A program made the translations under genes and the position numbers. From Symbiotaphrina buchneri (Eukaryota; Ascomycota; Symbiotaphrinales; Symbiotaphrinaceae), in assembly GCA_001599915.1 (NCBI GenBank), contig BCIG01000018.1:1-64000 (forward strand): a DNA stretch of 64,000 bases, in the 5' to 3' direction. Under the pieces are notes generated by a model. It was not told the origin of the DNA and searched no databases. It saw only the letters and a program-made list of their open reading frames with translations. Of this stretch, positions 45,043 to 55,500 are shown piece by piece (the stretch's first letter is position 1; every line of letters begins with the position of its first letter).

Positions 45043-45784
45043 ACAAAGAATGGGACCAGGAAGACCCGAACATGGCCATCCCAACACACGAAATTGCCAG
45101 GCCCGAGGCCTTGGGTATGAAAGATATGCCGGATGACGACGCGAAGCCCGGCAGCGATGCGATTCACGTCGAGAGGCAGGCTGGGCCCTCTGATGACACG
45201 CCAGCGTCTAAGCACCTGAATGTGTGATTATGTGTATAGCATCTAAAGGTAGGCCTGGACTGGAGTGCCGTAGGAGTATCTCGGCTTACAATAGGCTGGG
45301 AGACTTTCAGGGTATCATTCAGATTACTGGGTTGTGGTACGAGATTCGGCTCTCTGAGACAGCGGATACACAAATGATTTTGACAATATATCTGCTCCTC
45401 CGGAGCGCATTGCTTGATCTTTCATGAATTTGAATACCATTAACAGTAGGCCTGTAGAAGAAATGTCCTGGCCTTAGCTTGATCAACAAAGTGAAGAAGA
45501 GCCTGGGTCGTCCCATGTTGATTGCGCCTTATGGGCTCACTCCTTAAAAGATTTACGGTTGCTCCGTGCACTGCGGTTACGTCGCCCCTCGATGGCGGGT
45601 AATATCTTTCGTTGGACTCTGAGATGACAGTATAGTCGGTACGCCTTGGGTTACTACAAGGGATGTGGTCATATCCCCTTAAACCTTCTCATGTCGAAGC
45701 TTTGCATCACAAGAACAAAGGTTTTACACCGGAAATTATTACGTATCCAGGATAGCTGGAACAAACTGTTGGCATATAAATCTC
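45043..45784. other. intergenic region between convergent genes
   Basis: The first part, to 45227, may be the displaced tail of the transporter. The rest is the 3' flank of two convergent genes; nothing recognised. Confidence 0.35.
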
Positions 45785-46918
45785 TCACTGTTCTAGCTTC
45801 TGCTTCTTCTTCGCTTGCAGCCCCTGGCTCAAGAGATCGACCACATCCTCTACCGTCTTTCCTCGAACCCTCTTCCCGGTTTTCTCCTTGCCCAGCTCCG
45901 AGTCTTCCGCAACCGCTTTGTACACTCTTCCCACACTATAAAACCTATCCCCCTAAATCAGCGTCCACAGATATCATCCCAGCCAGCCACGGGTGAACTG
46001 AAACTTACAAATCCTTCTCAAACCCGCCATCGCTCTCCGTCGTCTGGCCAATCTCCTGCATCTCTCCCACCCACCGATACGCCTTAGGCGGCATCGTCAC
46101 CAAACCCTTCTCAGCCAACGCCAGCGTCGGCGCATTGTACTTCGCAAGATACCCACGTAACTCCGGTAATACGCCCAGCTGGTGCGCGGTCGTGAAGGAC
46201 TCGATGGCCAACGCGACGAAGCCTTTCGTCGTGGCCGCGAAGCACATTTTGATGCCCGTCGCACGGCCAATCTCCGGTCCGACGTGGTCAATGTTGAGAT
46301 GTTGCATGAGAGCTGCGTCGGGCAGGGTGTGCGGGCCTGAGATGATGAGGGACGGACAGTGCCAGGCGGGCGCTTCTGCGTCACCGTTCAGTGCCTTACC
46401 CGGGCTTTCTTTCTCCGCCGGTGCCTGGATGGGATACGGAACGCCGCCAATGATGCCACCGTCTAGAAACACTGCCTTGGATTCACCCTCGAACAGCGCC
46501 GCCGTGCGGGCCGCGGTAGCAGTCGACGTGGCATTCAGGTCGATGTAGTACAGTGGGTGAGGTGCCGCAGAGGACCGGCCTGGGACCACCGCGGCGATGC
46601 GCTGTGCAGTGGTGTATGCATCACGCGGCGGCACGATGGAGAGAAGGACATCGCTCTCGCGGACGAGGTCAGCGAGAGAGGGCCGGAGCTCGACGCCAGC
46701 CTCCCAGGCACGGTTTTGTGTTGCTTCGCTGCCATGATCATAATGATTAGCATAGTATTATTTTGGTTTTACCGGCTGGGGAAGAGATATGGTACGGCCT
46801 GCCTTCTATCATTGGCGTATGTCAGGACGCGGTAGTGGTGGGCGACCAGCAGCTGGGCGATGCCCAGGCCCATCTCGCCGATGGAGATGATCCCGACGGA
46901 AGAGAGCTTCGCTGCCAT
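45785..46918 (-). CDS. NAD(P)-binding dehydrogenase with DUF1932 C-terminal domain
   Basis: 6-phosphogluconate/3-hydroxyisobutyrate dehydrogenase-like protein with PF09130-type C-terminus. Exons on the minus strand: 46918-46803, 46728-46009, 45944-45785, 332 codons (331 aa). The Rossmann start is VGIISIGEMGLGIAQLL at residue about 8. VLLSIVPPRDA and YYIDLNATSTATA follow. The C-terminal exon (RVYKAVAEDSELG to KQKLEQ) is joined by an intron whose donor GTAAGT overlaps an apparent stop, so a single-exon reading would wrongly cut the protein. The first intron (46729-46802) keeps frame only with a GC donor, AG|GCAGGC, giving NDR|SEATQNRAWEAG. It is divergent from the TcuA-like flavoprotein gene. 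Confidence 0.88.
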
Positions 46919-47468
46919 AATTGCGGCAGGTGGATTATGCTGGACGGCAAACCGAAAGTGTGGTTTACTTGGCGTTGGCAAGCCATGATCTTGAGCTCTT
47001 TTCTGCTCATTGCTGTGGGCAAGGCCGACGATGTTCAGGGGAGCCCGACACCCCGAGCTCCGCACCGAAGCTCAGGGGTAACGGGGCAGCGGAGAGGACG
47101 GGGAACTTCACTCCGTTAAGCGTGGCGCCACTAGCCTAGGTCGGGGTTAGATCCTTCCGCAACGGGCAGTAACGGAGCGTGACGGCCCATGATACCCCGT
47201 CGACTTCCCCTCATCATTTCGATCCGACCCTGCATGGATTTTCTCCTCCGCATCTCCAACTACCTCCAATTGAGTTGATACTCTGGTAAACGTTTTACCG
47301 CTGCCGCTGCTTATCCAGGTCTACCGCGGGTCACATCTCTTCCGGCGGGGTTCCAAGGTTAGACAAATCACGCGACAGTGACACGATCATCTTACCCTCC
47401 AGGGACCAGACTTCAGTCTTAAAACTCGTCTTGAGGAGACCATTCTTTCACTTCATATATCTCACAAC
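46919..47468. other. divergent promoter, DUF1932 dehydrogenase and TcuA-like genes
   Basis: A 550-bp region between divergent starts. CTCCGTTA-like repeats occur in both orientations around 47080-47190 and may be regulatory. No gene supported. Confidence 0.4.
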
Positions 47469-49049
47469 ATGGCATCCCTCCCCTCTAGCTGCGACGTTCT
47501 TGTCATCGGCGGCGGCAATGCAGGCTTCTCCTCCGCCGTTGCCGCCGCCCAAGCCGGCGCAAAACGGGTCGTCCTCATCGACAAATGCCCCAAAGACTGG
47601 GCCGGCGGGAACTCCTTCTTCACCGCAGGCGCGATGCGAACCGTCCACGGGGGGCTAGACGATCTGCTCCCCATCGTGAACAACGTCGACGCCAAGCTCG
47701 CCAAATCCATCGACCTGGACCCGTACACCAAAGAGCAGTTCGCGGGGGACATGGCGCGGATCTGCGCGGGGCGCTCCGATCCAGAACTCAGCCGGATCCT
47801 GGTCGAGGACTCCAACAGCGCGATCAAATGGCTCGCGAAGAACGGCGTGCGCTATCAGCTCTCCTTCAACCGCCAGGCGTTCCTCGTCAATGGCCGCCAT
47901 AAGTTCTGGGGCGGCATGGCGCTGATGACCCAGGATGGCGGCAAGGGCCTGGTCGAAGACCACCAGCGTGCAGCGCGGAAGCGCGGCGTCCAGGTCTTCT
48001 ACAGCACCCCGGCCATCCGCCTGCATAGCGACCCGCGCACTGGCGCTGTCACAGGTGTCTCGGTGATCCATAACGGCGAGGCCAAAACTCTCAAAGCCCC
48101 ATCCATCATCCTCGCCTCCGGCGGCTTCGAAGCCAACCCGCGCATGCGCGCACAGTATCTCGGGCCGGGGTGGGACCTAGCCTACGTGCGCGGAACACCA
48201 TACAACACCGGTGATCTCCTCTCAATCGCCATGCGCGACGTAGCTGCCAAGCAAGCCGGGAACTGGGCCGGCTGCCACGCCACATGCTGGGACGCCAACG
48301 CGCCTCAGAACGCGGGCGACCGCGAGATCTCGAACCAGTTCACCAAGTCCGGGTACCCGCTGGGGGTGATGATCAACGCGGCAGGCGAGCGATTCGTGGA
48401 CGAGGGCGTCGACTACCGGAACTACACGTACGCCATCTTTGGCCGCGCGATTCTGGGGCAGCCCGATGGCGTGGCGTTCCAGGTCTGGGACGCAAAGACC
48501 ATCCCATGGCTCCGCAAGGAGGAGTACCGCGATGAAGTCGTGAAGAAAGTCCACGCCAAATCTATCGAGGAGCTGGCTGATAAATGCGTCCCCCTCGGCC
48601 TGAAGAACCGCGATAAGTTCGTCGAGACAATGAAGAGCTTCAATGCCGCCGCGCATGCGTACCGCAAGGAACATCCCGATGCGAAATGGGACCCGGCTGT
48701 CAAGGATGGCCTCTCGACGCAAAGCTCGCAGGCGAAGCTGCCGCTGGCTAAAACCAACTGGGCGCTGCCAATTGATGAGGCGCCCTTCCTTGCTGTCAAG
48801 GTCACCAGTGGCGTGACGTTCACGTTCGGTGGCCTGGCTGTGGAGCCGCAGACGGCTGCTGTGCTCTCTTCCGCGACAGATCGCAAGATCCCGGGCCTGT
48901 ACTGCGTGGGCGAGATGTTGGGTGGGCTATTCTATGGGAACTACCCTGGTGGCAGCGGGTTGACGTCCGGGGCAGTTTTTGGGCGCAGGGCGGGTAAGGC
49001 GGCGGCTGCGTACGCGGGGAATAATGGCGAGGTGCAGGCGAGATTGTAA
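47469..49049 (+). CDS. FAD-dependent tricarballylate dehydrogenase-like flavoprotein (TcuA type)
   Basis: FAD_binding_2 flavoprotein related to fumarate reductase, succinate dehydrogenase and bacterial TcuA, which oxidises tricarballylate to cis-aconitate. Single exon, 526 aa. The N-terminal FAD fold is DVLVIGGGNAGFSSAVAAAQAGA. KDWAGGNSFFTAGAMRTVHGG follows, a block typical of the TcuA branch. TFGGLAVEP, GLYCVGEMLGG and GNYPGGSGLTSGAVFGRRAG at the C-terminus close the flavin site. No signal peptide or haem domain is seen, so it is probably soluble or mitochondrial-independent. With the SHS transporter it hints at carboxylic-acid catabolism; the exact acid is inferred. Confidence 0.9.
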   Translation: MASLPSSCDVLVIGGGNAGFSSAVAAAQAGAKRVVLIDKCPKDWAGGNSFFTAGAMRTVHGGLDDLLPIVNNVDAKLAKSIDLDPYTKEQFAGDMARICAGRSDPELSRILVEDSNSAIKWLAKNGVRYQLSFNRQAFLVNGRHKFWGGMALMTQDGGKGLVEDHQRAARKRGVQVFYSTPAIRLHSDPRTGAVTGVSVIHNGEAKTLKAPSIILASGGFEANPRMRAQYLGPGWDLAYVRGTPYNTGDLLSIAMRDVAAKQAGNWAGCHATCWDANAPQNAGDREISNQFTKSGYPLGVMINAAGERFVDEGVDYRNYTYAIFGRAILGQPDGVAFQVWDAKTIPWLRKEEYRDEVVKKVHAKSIEELADKCVPLGLKNRDKFVETMKSFNAAAHAYRKEHPDAKWDPAVKDGLSTQSSQAKLPLAKTNWALPIDEAPFLAVKVTSGVTFTFGGLAVEPQTAAVLSSATDRKIPGLYCVGEMLGGLFYGNYPGGSGLTSGAVFGRRAGKAAAAYAGNNGEVQARL

Positions 49050-49638
49050 AGAGTCGCAGTGTGTGCATGGGTAGGTCTATGGCATTGGCTGGCTAGATTG
49101 TAATAGATAGTTTTGGATTAGAATATACATATAGTGATAACTCGCTCCTTGATTCTTCAGCCATCTTACCCCAGCAATTTGTGGCTCTGTCGTAATGTGG
49201 ATGATAGCTGCCGGTAGACCATCTATTGCCGTGCCGGTTTTCGGTCTTCTTCGTTCGGTTTGGGGGTTTCCCGCCTAGGATATCCTTTTCTCACTGTGAA
49301 TTTGTTCCAGGGTGCACAATGACGCAAAATGTATAAGGTATCTCCTGGAAAGAGGATTGACTACCTGGCTGAAGAAGGCAATGCTATTTGGAATGTAACT
49401 GTTGATGAGATACTATACACCTTCCGGAATAGAGAGACGAGGATGCTACTCAGTCGCTGCGTAAGTAATGGCCGCGTGAGACCCTGGCCCGGGCAATCGC
49501 ACATAACTTGAAAACGGATTCTTGGAAAATAGGCCTACGCAGCGAGATCTCATTCGCGGTATCCAATTATCCCGTGTATGTCTTCGTATATTTATCGCCC
49601 GGCAGCTTCGTCCCAGCCGGTATATCCTTTGATCCCGC
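49050..49638. other. intergenic region
   Basis: 3' flank of the TcuA-like gene. AT-rich, no gene or motif recognised. Confidence 0.4.
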
Positions 49639-50961
49639 TCAATGCATTATCCAACTCGCTATCGAAGAAAGCCAAAAGTGCCAACATTGCTGCTTTGCGA
49701 CGAGCGGCTCTTTCAGGCTGGCGGCACTGTAGTCAAGCTCCAGTATTTTGCTCAATGTCCTTTCGTCGTCGTCGTTCCAGGTCGTTGGCAACTTGAATAG
49801 TTGTCCCAGGTTCTTCCCTTTTGGCTGTTTCTTCCCTGAAGGGTGGCTCTTTTTCGGCCGCGTAGGCCTTGGTAACTCTACCAGCGTATCGTCATTGTCC
49901 TCAATGTTGCCGTGAGCTTGCGGCCCTTCTGTGATGCTCTCTGCGTCTTCGGGCTCCACAGCATGCCGAAGTTCACTCGTAATAAACAGGTGGGTGTTCA
50001 TCCATCGCTCCGGCAGCCAGTCGCCTGTATCTGAGCAGCCTGTCCTGTATGCCTGTAACTGTGCTGCTGTGCAATGTTTACCTTTAGAGTCATATCTGCA
50101 TCGTTGCCCGAGTTGTGCGCTCCTTCTAACATTCATTCGGCACTCTTTGCGAGAGGGTTGACAGTGACCATCTTGGCGAACCCGTAGCGTTTGGCGAGCT
50201 TGAACTTTGCTCAGAGAGAGGTCAAGTGGCATCAGTTCCTTCGTATTGACGAGATTACGCCAGCTGTGGAGGTGTACTTTGCATTGAACACAGCATCATA
50301 TATGTAGAGTCTAAGATTTTTCTGAGCCTGCCGGCTACCCCGTACGATGCACCCGTACCTGAACCGATGTATAGCCCAATTGGACTGTCATCCTTTTCCA
50401 TGGCGACTGCATATATGCCGCAGACATCTTCGTGGGAAAACCGCAAAGACTTGAAATAGGTGATGGAAGGTGCGTTAGTCGCTGTGAGAACCTCATGCAG
50501 ATTTGGTGCGAAGGAGAGCGGAGAGCAAGCAGCGATGCTGTCATATGCCGCCCGTTTCTGAAACAAGACTCGAAATCCTGGGTGACATACCACTCCGGAG
50601 CATTGATGTGCACCACCGAGAACGCGAGGTGGTCCACGAGCCTCGCCGATGGGTCAAGATCGAGGACCTCGACATTGCTCTGGTCAATTTGCCGGTGGTT
50701 TTCCTTGAACTCCATGTCGTCTCCGTAGATGCATCACCTCTTTCGCAGAGACATGCCCAAGGAGGATGAGAGAGGACGCACGGTATCAGACACAGTTCTC
50801 GTGCTGCTCAAAACTTTGCAGACACCAATACTAATACAGGTGTAGGTGCAGGTTTCAACCAACTGATCTACCTGTGCATCGATAAGATCGAGATGCTCCC
50901 CTATATCGCCCGCATGAGCGCCGAACTGCACTCTCGGAGCTGGGATGCCGTCGTCGCTCAT
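49639..50961 (-). pseudogene. degenerate fungal gene with GIY-YIG-like domain
   Basis: Read on the minus strand from ATG at 50961, coding-like sequence continues through several frames to 49639. Recognisable parts: SSTRTVSDTVRPLSSSLGMSLRKR, EFKENHRQIDQSNVEVLDLD, then CGIYAVAMEKDDSP-GLYIGSGTGASYGVAGRL, which has GIY and YIG elements of the GIY-YIG nuclease fold, and a Lys-rich C-terminal part. At least one in-frame stop and two or more frame changes occur, and no set of usual introns repairs all of them. I therefore read it as a decayed member of a fungal hypothetical-protein family, possibly multi-copy. Domain call is by motif only. Confidence 0.5.
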
Positions 50962-51024
50962 TGTGGATGTTATCTATCGGGGTTCGTTCTAGTGTTGGTG
51001 CTTTGGGTGAAGGACGAGCAGAGG

Positions 51025-51355
51025 CTAAACGCTGTCGGTCAAGGTGGGTTTGGATTTATTGTTTTCCAGACTACTATCTTTTGGCGGATCCCTCGAAATG
51101 TGCCGACATATGTCTTCTTGTTCGTCGTCGTACTTGTCGTCCTTCTTTCGTATGAAGGAGTCTTTCATGCACCCCTCCGTGCTCGGTCTCCTGACGAGGA
51201 GAGGTTTATCGGAAAATTCAGAATCGCTGGCCCGTCCTGTAAATCATTAGCAAATCTGGTTAGAAAATCCCGATGCACCAGCCGCACTGACGTAGGTTGA
51301 GAGTTTGGTTGGAAGATTGTATGATGGAAGTGGTCGGCGTCAATGCGACCATCAT
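51025..51355 (-). CDS. possible small hypothetical protein
   Basis: Exons on the minus strand 51355-51292 and 51236-51025 give 92 codons (91 aa). Support is limited to splicing signals (donor GTCAGTG, branch GCTAATG, acceptor TTTACAG), frame consistency and a strongly hydrophilic C-terminal part (KDSFIRKKDDKYDDEQED). No family recognised. It could be a chance open frame, or a remnant tied to the neighbouring degenerate gene. Confidence 0.25.
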
Positions 51356-52545
51356 GACTGGCTCGTGCACCTGAGTTTCTTTCGCTGGATGCCTCAATAT
51401 CTAGTAGGCGGAGATATACGGACCTTGTTCAATATACAAGACTCGTCCTCGTCGAGAGCCTCCATATAGATGACAGACATGCATAGAAACCAAACACAAC
51501 CTAAGAACAGAGATTATTGTACAATAAAGTAAAGGAGACTCGTATATATATTAGGGGAATGTTATACAGCATATACCACCAGATATATATCGTGTAAAAT
51601 ATGGAAAGAAAAGAAAGAAGGGAAGGGAACTCTGTAGGTCGTTCAATCAAATGGCGGTCATGATGCCCGCTTTATGTATTCGTCGTATGTTTGCTACTTT
51701 GTTTGCCTTGATGCATTCAAAAGCGGGGTTGCTATTCCTGTTCTCAAACAGCTACAGCTGCATGACCCAGAATCTAGTGATGAAGAGAGCGATATCCATT
51801 CACCCCCCTGCCTGGAGTAGATACCAGGCCCAATTGGGCTTTCTTTTCTTGCAGTAGCGTGGAGCTTTCCGGCCCAACCACCATCCCAGCCACGGCATAT
51901 CGGATACCGTGACTCATACTCGTCCGTGAATGGATATACTGAGGGCATAGAGGGGAATATTATCAGCTGATCTTGAAGTTCGATCATCCCGAAGATCACA
52001 TGTAATACATTACCTAGAAGGACGAACCATGCCGAGAGAGCGGCTTCGTAGAGCAGTAATCATCTGCCAGGTCAGCATGTTCGCGTCACGTAAGAGAGGC
52101 AATACCTAAGATGATCGACTCCCACTGAAGATGTCGATTCACATGTAATTAAGGCGCCTGCGGATAGACTTAAAAAGTCATCAACTTCAAACCACTCGCA
52201 GCAGGAGAAAGTCTGCTAGCGCTCTCCTCCTAGGATCCACTATGCTGTATATAAAAGCAACAGTTCAGGATCGTCAGTCTATTATTCTATTCCTGGTCGC
52301 CTGTAGCTGATTCATGTTTGCTTCAGAGTGAGAGCTATGTTATGCATCAATGTTATGCTATGCTATGCTCGCTCCAACGCTGGATCTCAAGAGCGGAAGC
52401 AAGATACTTCACTAATACACCGGGCCACATCCGGCCATGTTCCCATGAATCCTAACTATGCATTCCCATTCCCGCGGGCCATGTTGCTCACATTCTAGAC
52501 CTCCGTCATTTTCCCTCCCTTTTCCGCCGAAGCCAATCTACGCCA
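51356..52545. other. intergenic region
   Basis: AT-rich, gene-less. Short ATGCTATGCT-type repeats occur near 52337-52370. No supported gene. Confidence 0.4.
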
Positions 52546-55500
52546 TCAGAAGAGCATCGTCCTCCGACGCTTATTGCTCTGGATCTGCTCAATCAATTTC
52601 TGGTCTTGCTTTTCACACTCCGCCAGCTCCGCTCTGAGCTTGGCGACTTCATCCTCCGCATCGACACGTTTCTGGTCCAAAGCCGTAATCTCATCCTGCA
52701 GCTCGCTGATGCGCTGCCGCTCCGTTTCGACTTGTTTGAGAGCCAGCATAAGCTCCTCTTGCTCTGCCTCCAGCGCCACCTCAGCTTGTTCGGTTTCAAG
52801 CTGCTCCTGATGAGCATCAGCCGCTGCCTTTAGTTGCTCAAGCTCGATGTTCTTGTCGCTGATACCGTGTTCGTGCTTGGCTATCTCGTCTTCAAGTGTG
52901 ACGACACGCTGTTGCTGCAGGTTGCACTCTTTCTTGACCTCCCGCAACTCCTCAACTTGTCTGCGCAGTCCCAGCTTTTCTCCGACAAGCTTCTGCGCAT
53001 GCTTCCTGAGCTTCTGAACCTCCTCTTTCTTTCCTTCGAACGTCCTGTTCACCTTCTTGGCCGCCTCCGTGTACTCTCTGATGAGTCTCTTAACCTTTAG
53101 TGATTCATCCTTGAGCTCGCTATAACTAGTGTCCAACTTCTGCAGGTCTTCGGTGAGCTTTGCATTGATATCTCGTTGTTCCATCAACTGTCTTAATTGC
53201 TGATTGTTCACCTTGACCTCCTCTCTGTACTGTCCATCCACCTGGTTGTAAAGCTGGGTCATTGAGTTCCATGAACCTTCGATGGTGTCTCTCTGCTGCT
53301 TCAAGGCTTCATGTTCTGCGAAGAGGTTCTCATTGAGTTTGACTTCTTTCTGGAGCTTGTTGCATCGCTCATCAAGCGCCCTAGCTTCGAATTTGACCTT
53401 GCGCAACTCGTCCGCGACGCGGTCCTTCTCGGCTTGGATTCTGTTCTTTTCACTCTCTAGCCTTTGTGCATTCTCCAACGCCCTAGCGATAGCGTTGTTG
53501 CTCCCGCCCAAGGTTAGGCGAGCTTTCTGATGTTCCTGCTCGAGTGTTCGAAGATTGTCGCGTAATCTGAAGATCTCCTGACGGAGTTCATTCTTTGATT
53601 GCTGTATAGAATTGATGCTCCTCATGTGATCTCCCTCCACCTTCTGGAGTTTGGTCTCGCTGACATGGAGCTGTTCCTCGGTCATAGTAGACTTCTCCTT
53701 CACCTGCTCAAGCTCCTTTGCCATTTTGTCGAGGTCTCCCTTTTTGAGACTCAATTTTAGCCGGGCATCGTTACGTTCGCGAATCACCCTCGCCAACTCT
53801 GTCTGCAGCTCTAGAGCCTCCCGCTGAAGACCGCGAATTCCATCGCCATTTTCGGAACGAGAACTAGCAGATGACTTGTAAATTTGTACCAGCTCCTGTA
53901 GCTTCAGCGCGGTGTAGTCGATCCAAGCATCGATCTTCGATGGAGCCTGGTCGAGCAACTGTTCAACGCGCTCTGACTCGGCGTCAGAAATGTTCAAAGC
54001 TTCCTGTAGGGTTTCGACCATCGATAAGACCTTCTCAAGGCAGCTATGCAGTCTGCGCTCTAGCAAGCCCTCACCTTCACGCCTTGTTGCACCGTTGCTG
54101 CAGGTATGGACTTCGCTCGCACCTCCCCTCGCATCACCCGCTCCTTCGCCATTAGCTCCGGGGTTTACAGTACCTTTCCCGGACTTGACTTGTGCCAATT
54201 TCGATCGAGTTCTATGCAGCTCTTCGTTGAGCTTCTCGAGCCTCTCAGTGAGCTCGTGGACGGAAGCAAGCTGGTTGAGATTGTCAGCGAAATTTCTTTC
54301 CCGTTCTTTGATTTCTGCCTCTTTCTGTGCAGCGTCCGTCTCGCGTCTGTCAAGCTCCTTCAGCCTCTTGGGAGTTTCTTTGGTTGTCTTGGACAATGCA
54401 AGCGTCTTCGCTTTGATCTGGTCCCGCAGCTCGGTCACATTTGCTGCCTCCCGTTTGGCAGCGGCTACCATCGCTCGGGTCGACTTTAGCTCTGCTTCCC
54501 ACTCCTTTTGCCTGCTCAAGGAAGTCTCCTGAACAGCTTTCAACTCCGTCCTTGCCTTCTGTAGTTCCACGTGCTGCTGATCGAGCTCTGCTTTCGCTAA
54601 CCTCAGCTGTACTTCCGAGGCCGTACTCTCAGTCTGAGATACTTTGTTCAATTCCTGCAGACTTTTCTTTGTCTCTCGTAGTTCGGTCGTCTTTTCACCA
54701 AGCTCTACCTGCATTGACTTGAGCTGTACTCCTAAGGCTGAGCACTTGTCCTGTGATGACTGTTCAAGGGCCATTAGGCCCGTTTCCGTCTCCTGTAGTT
54801 GCTTCGTCTTCTCACCAAGCTCCGCCTTCGCCAGCGTGAGCTGCACTTCCAAGGTGCTACTCCTCATCTTTGATGAGTCGGCCAGTTCCTTGAACATTCT
54901 GTCATCTTCTCGTATCTGTCTCTTCGCTGCACTCAGTTCCGTGATCAAGGAATTCAACTCAGATTCTAGACCTGTGGTCGTGTTTGCGTGGGACTCGCGC
55001 AGCTTTTCCAGCTCGGCATCCTTTGCTGCCACGGCCTCGACTTTCTGATTGACGCTCTCCTCAAGCTCTTTGACGTCCGCTTCCAGATGCACTACTCTGT
55101 TTGCGTACTCCAGACGTAGTGATCCCATTTCTGTATCTCTGGTACGTATCAAGGCATTGCTCCGATCGATCTCACCTTTGGCCGCAGCCAACTGTGTTTC
55201 CAAAGCAGTTGTCGTAGCGATATTGGACTCCCGTAGCGTCTGCATTTGGACATCCTTGGCCAGTAACTGCTCTTTCAACAAACCGAGCTCTGCTTCTGTT
55301 GACTTCGTCCGTTCCTCCCAAGCTTTGCGTGCCTCTGTATGCTTTCGTTGTAGCTCCTCCAACTCAACATCCTTGATTCTCAGCTGCTCATCTTTCTTCT
55401 CGATCTCTGTTCCTCGCCGATGGAATTCTTCACTCAACTCTTCCAACTTCCTCTCCATAATGCCCTTTTTGCCTTGCTCATCTATCTTCTTTGCAGGATC

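Noticed and set aside
50893-51300. 135-residue plus-strand open frame
   Set aside because: Overlaps the start of the degenerate gene and the possible small minus-strand gene; hydrophobic but without a family match.
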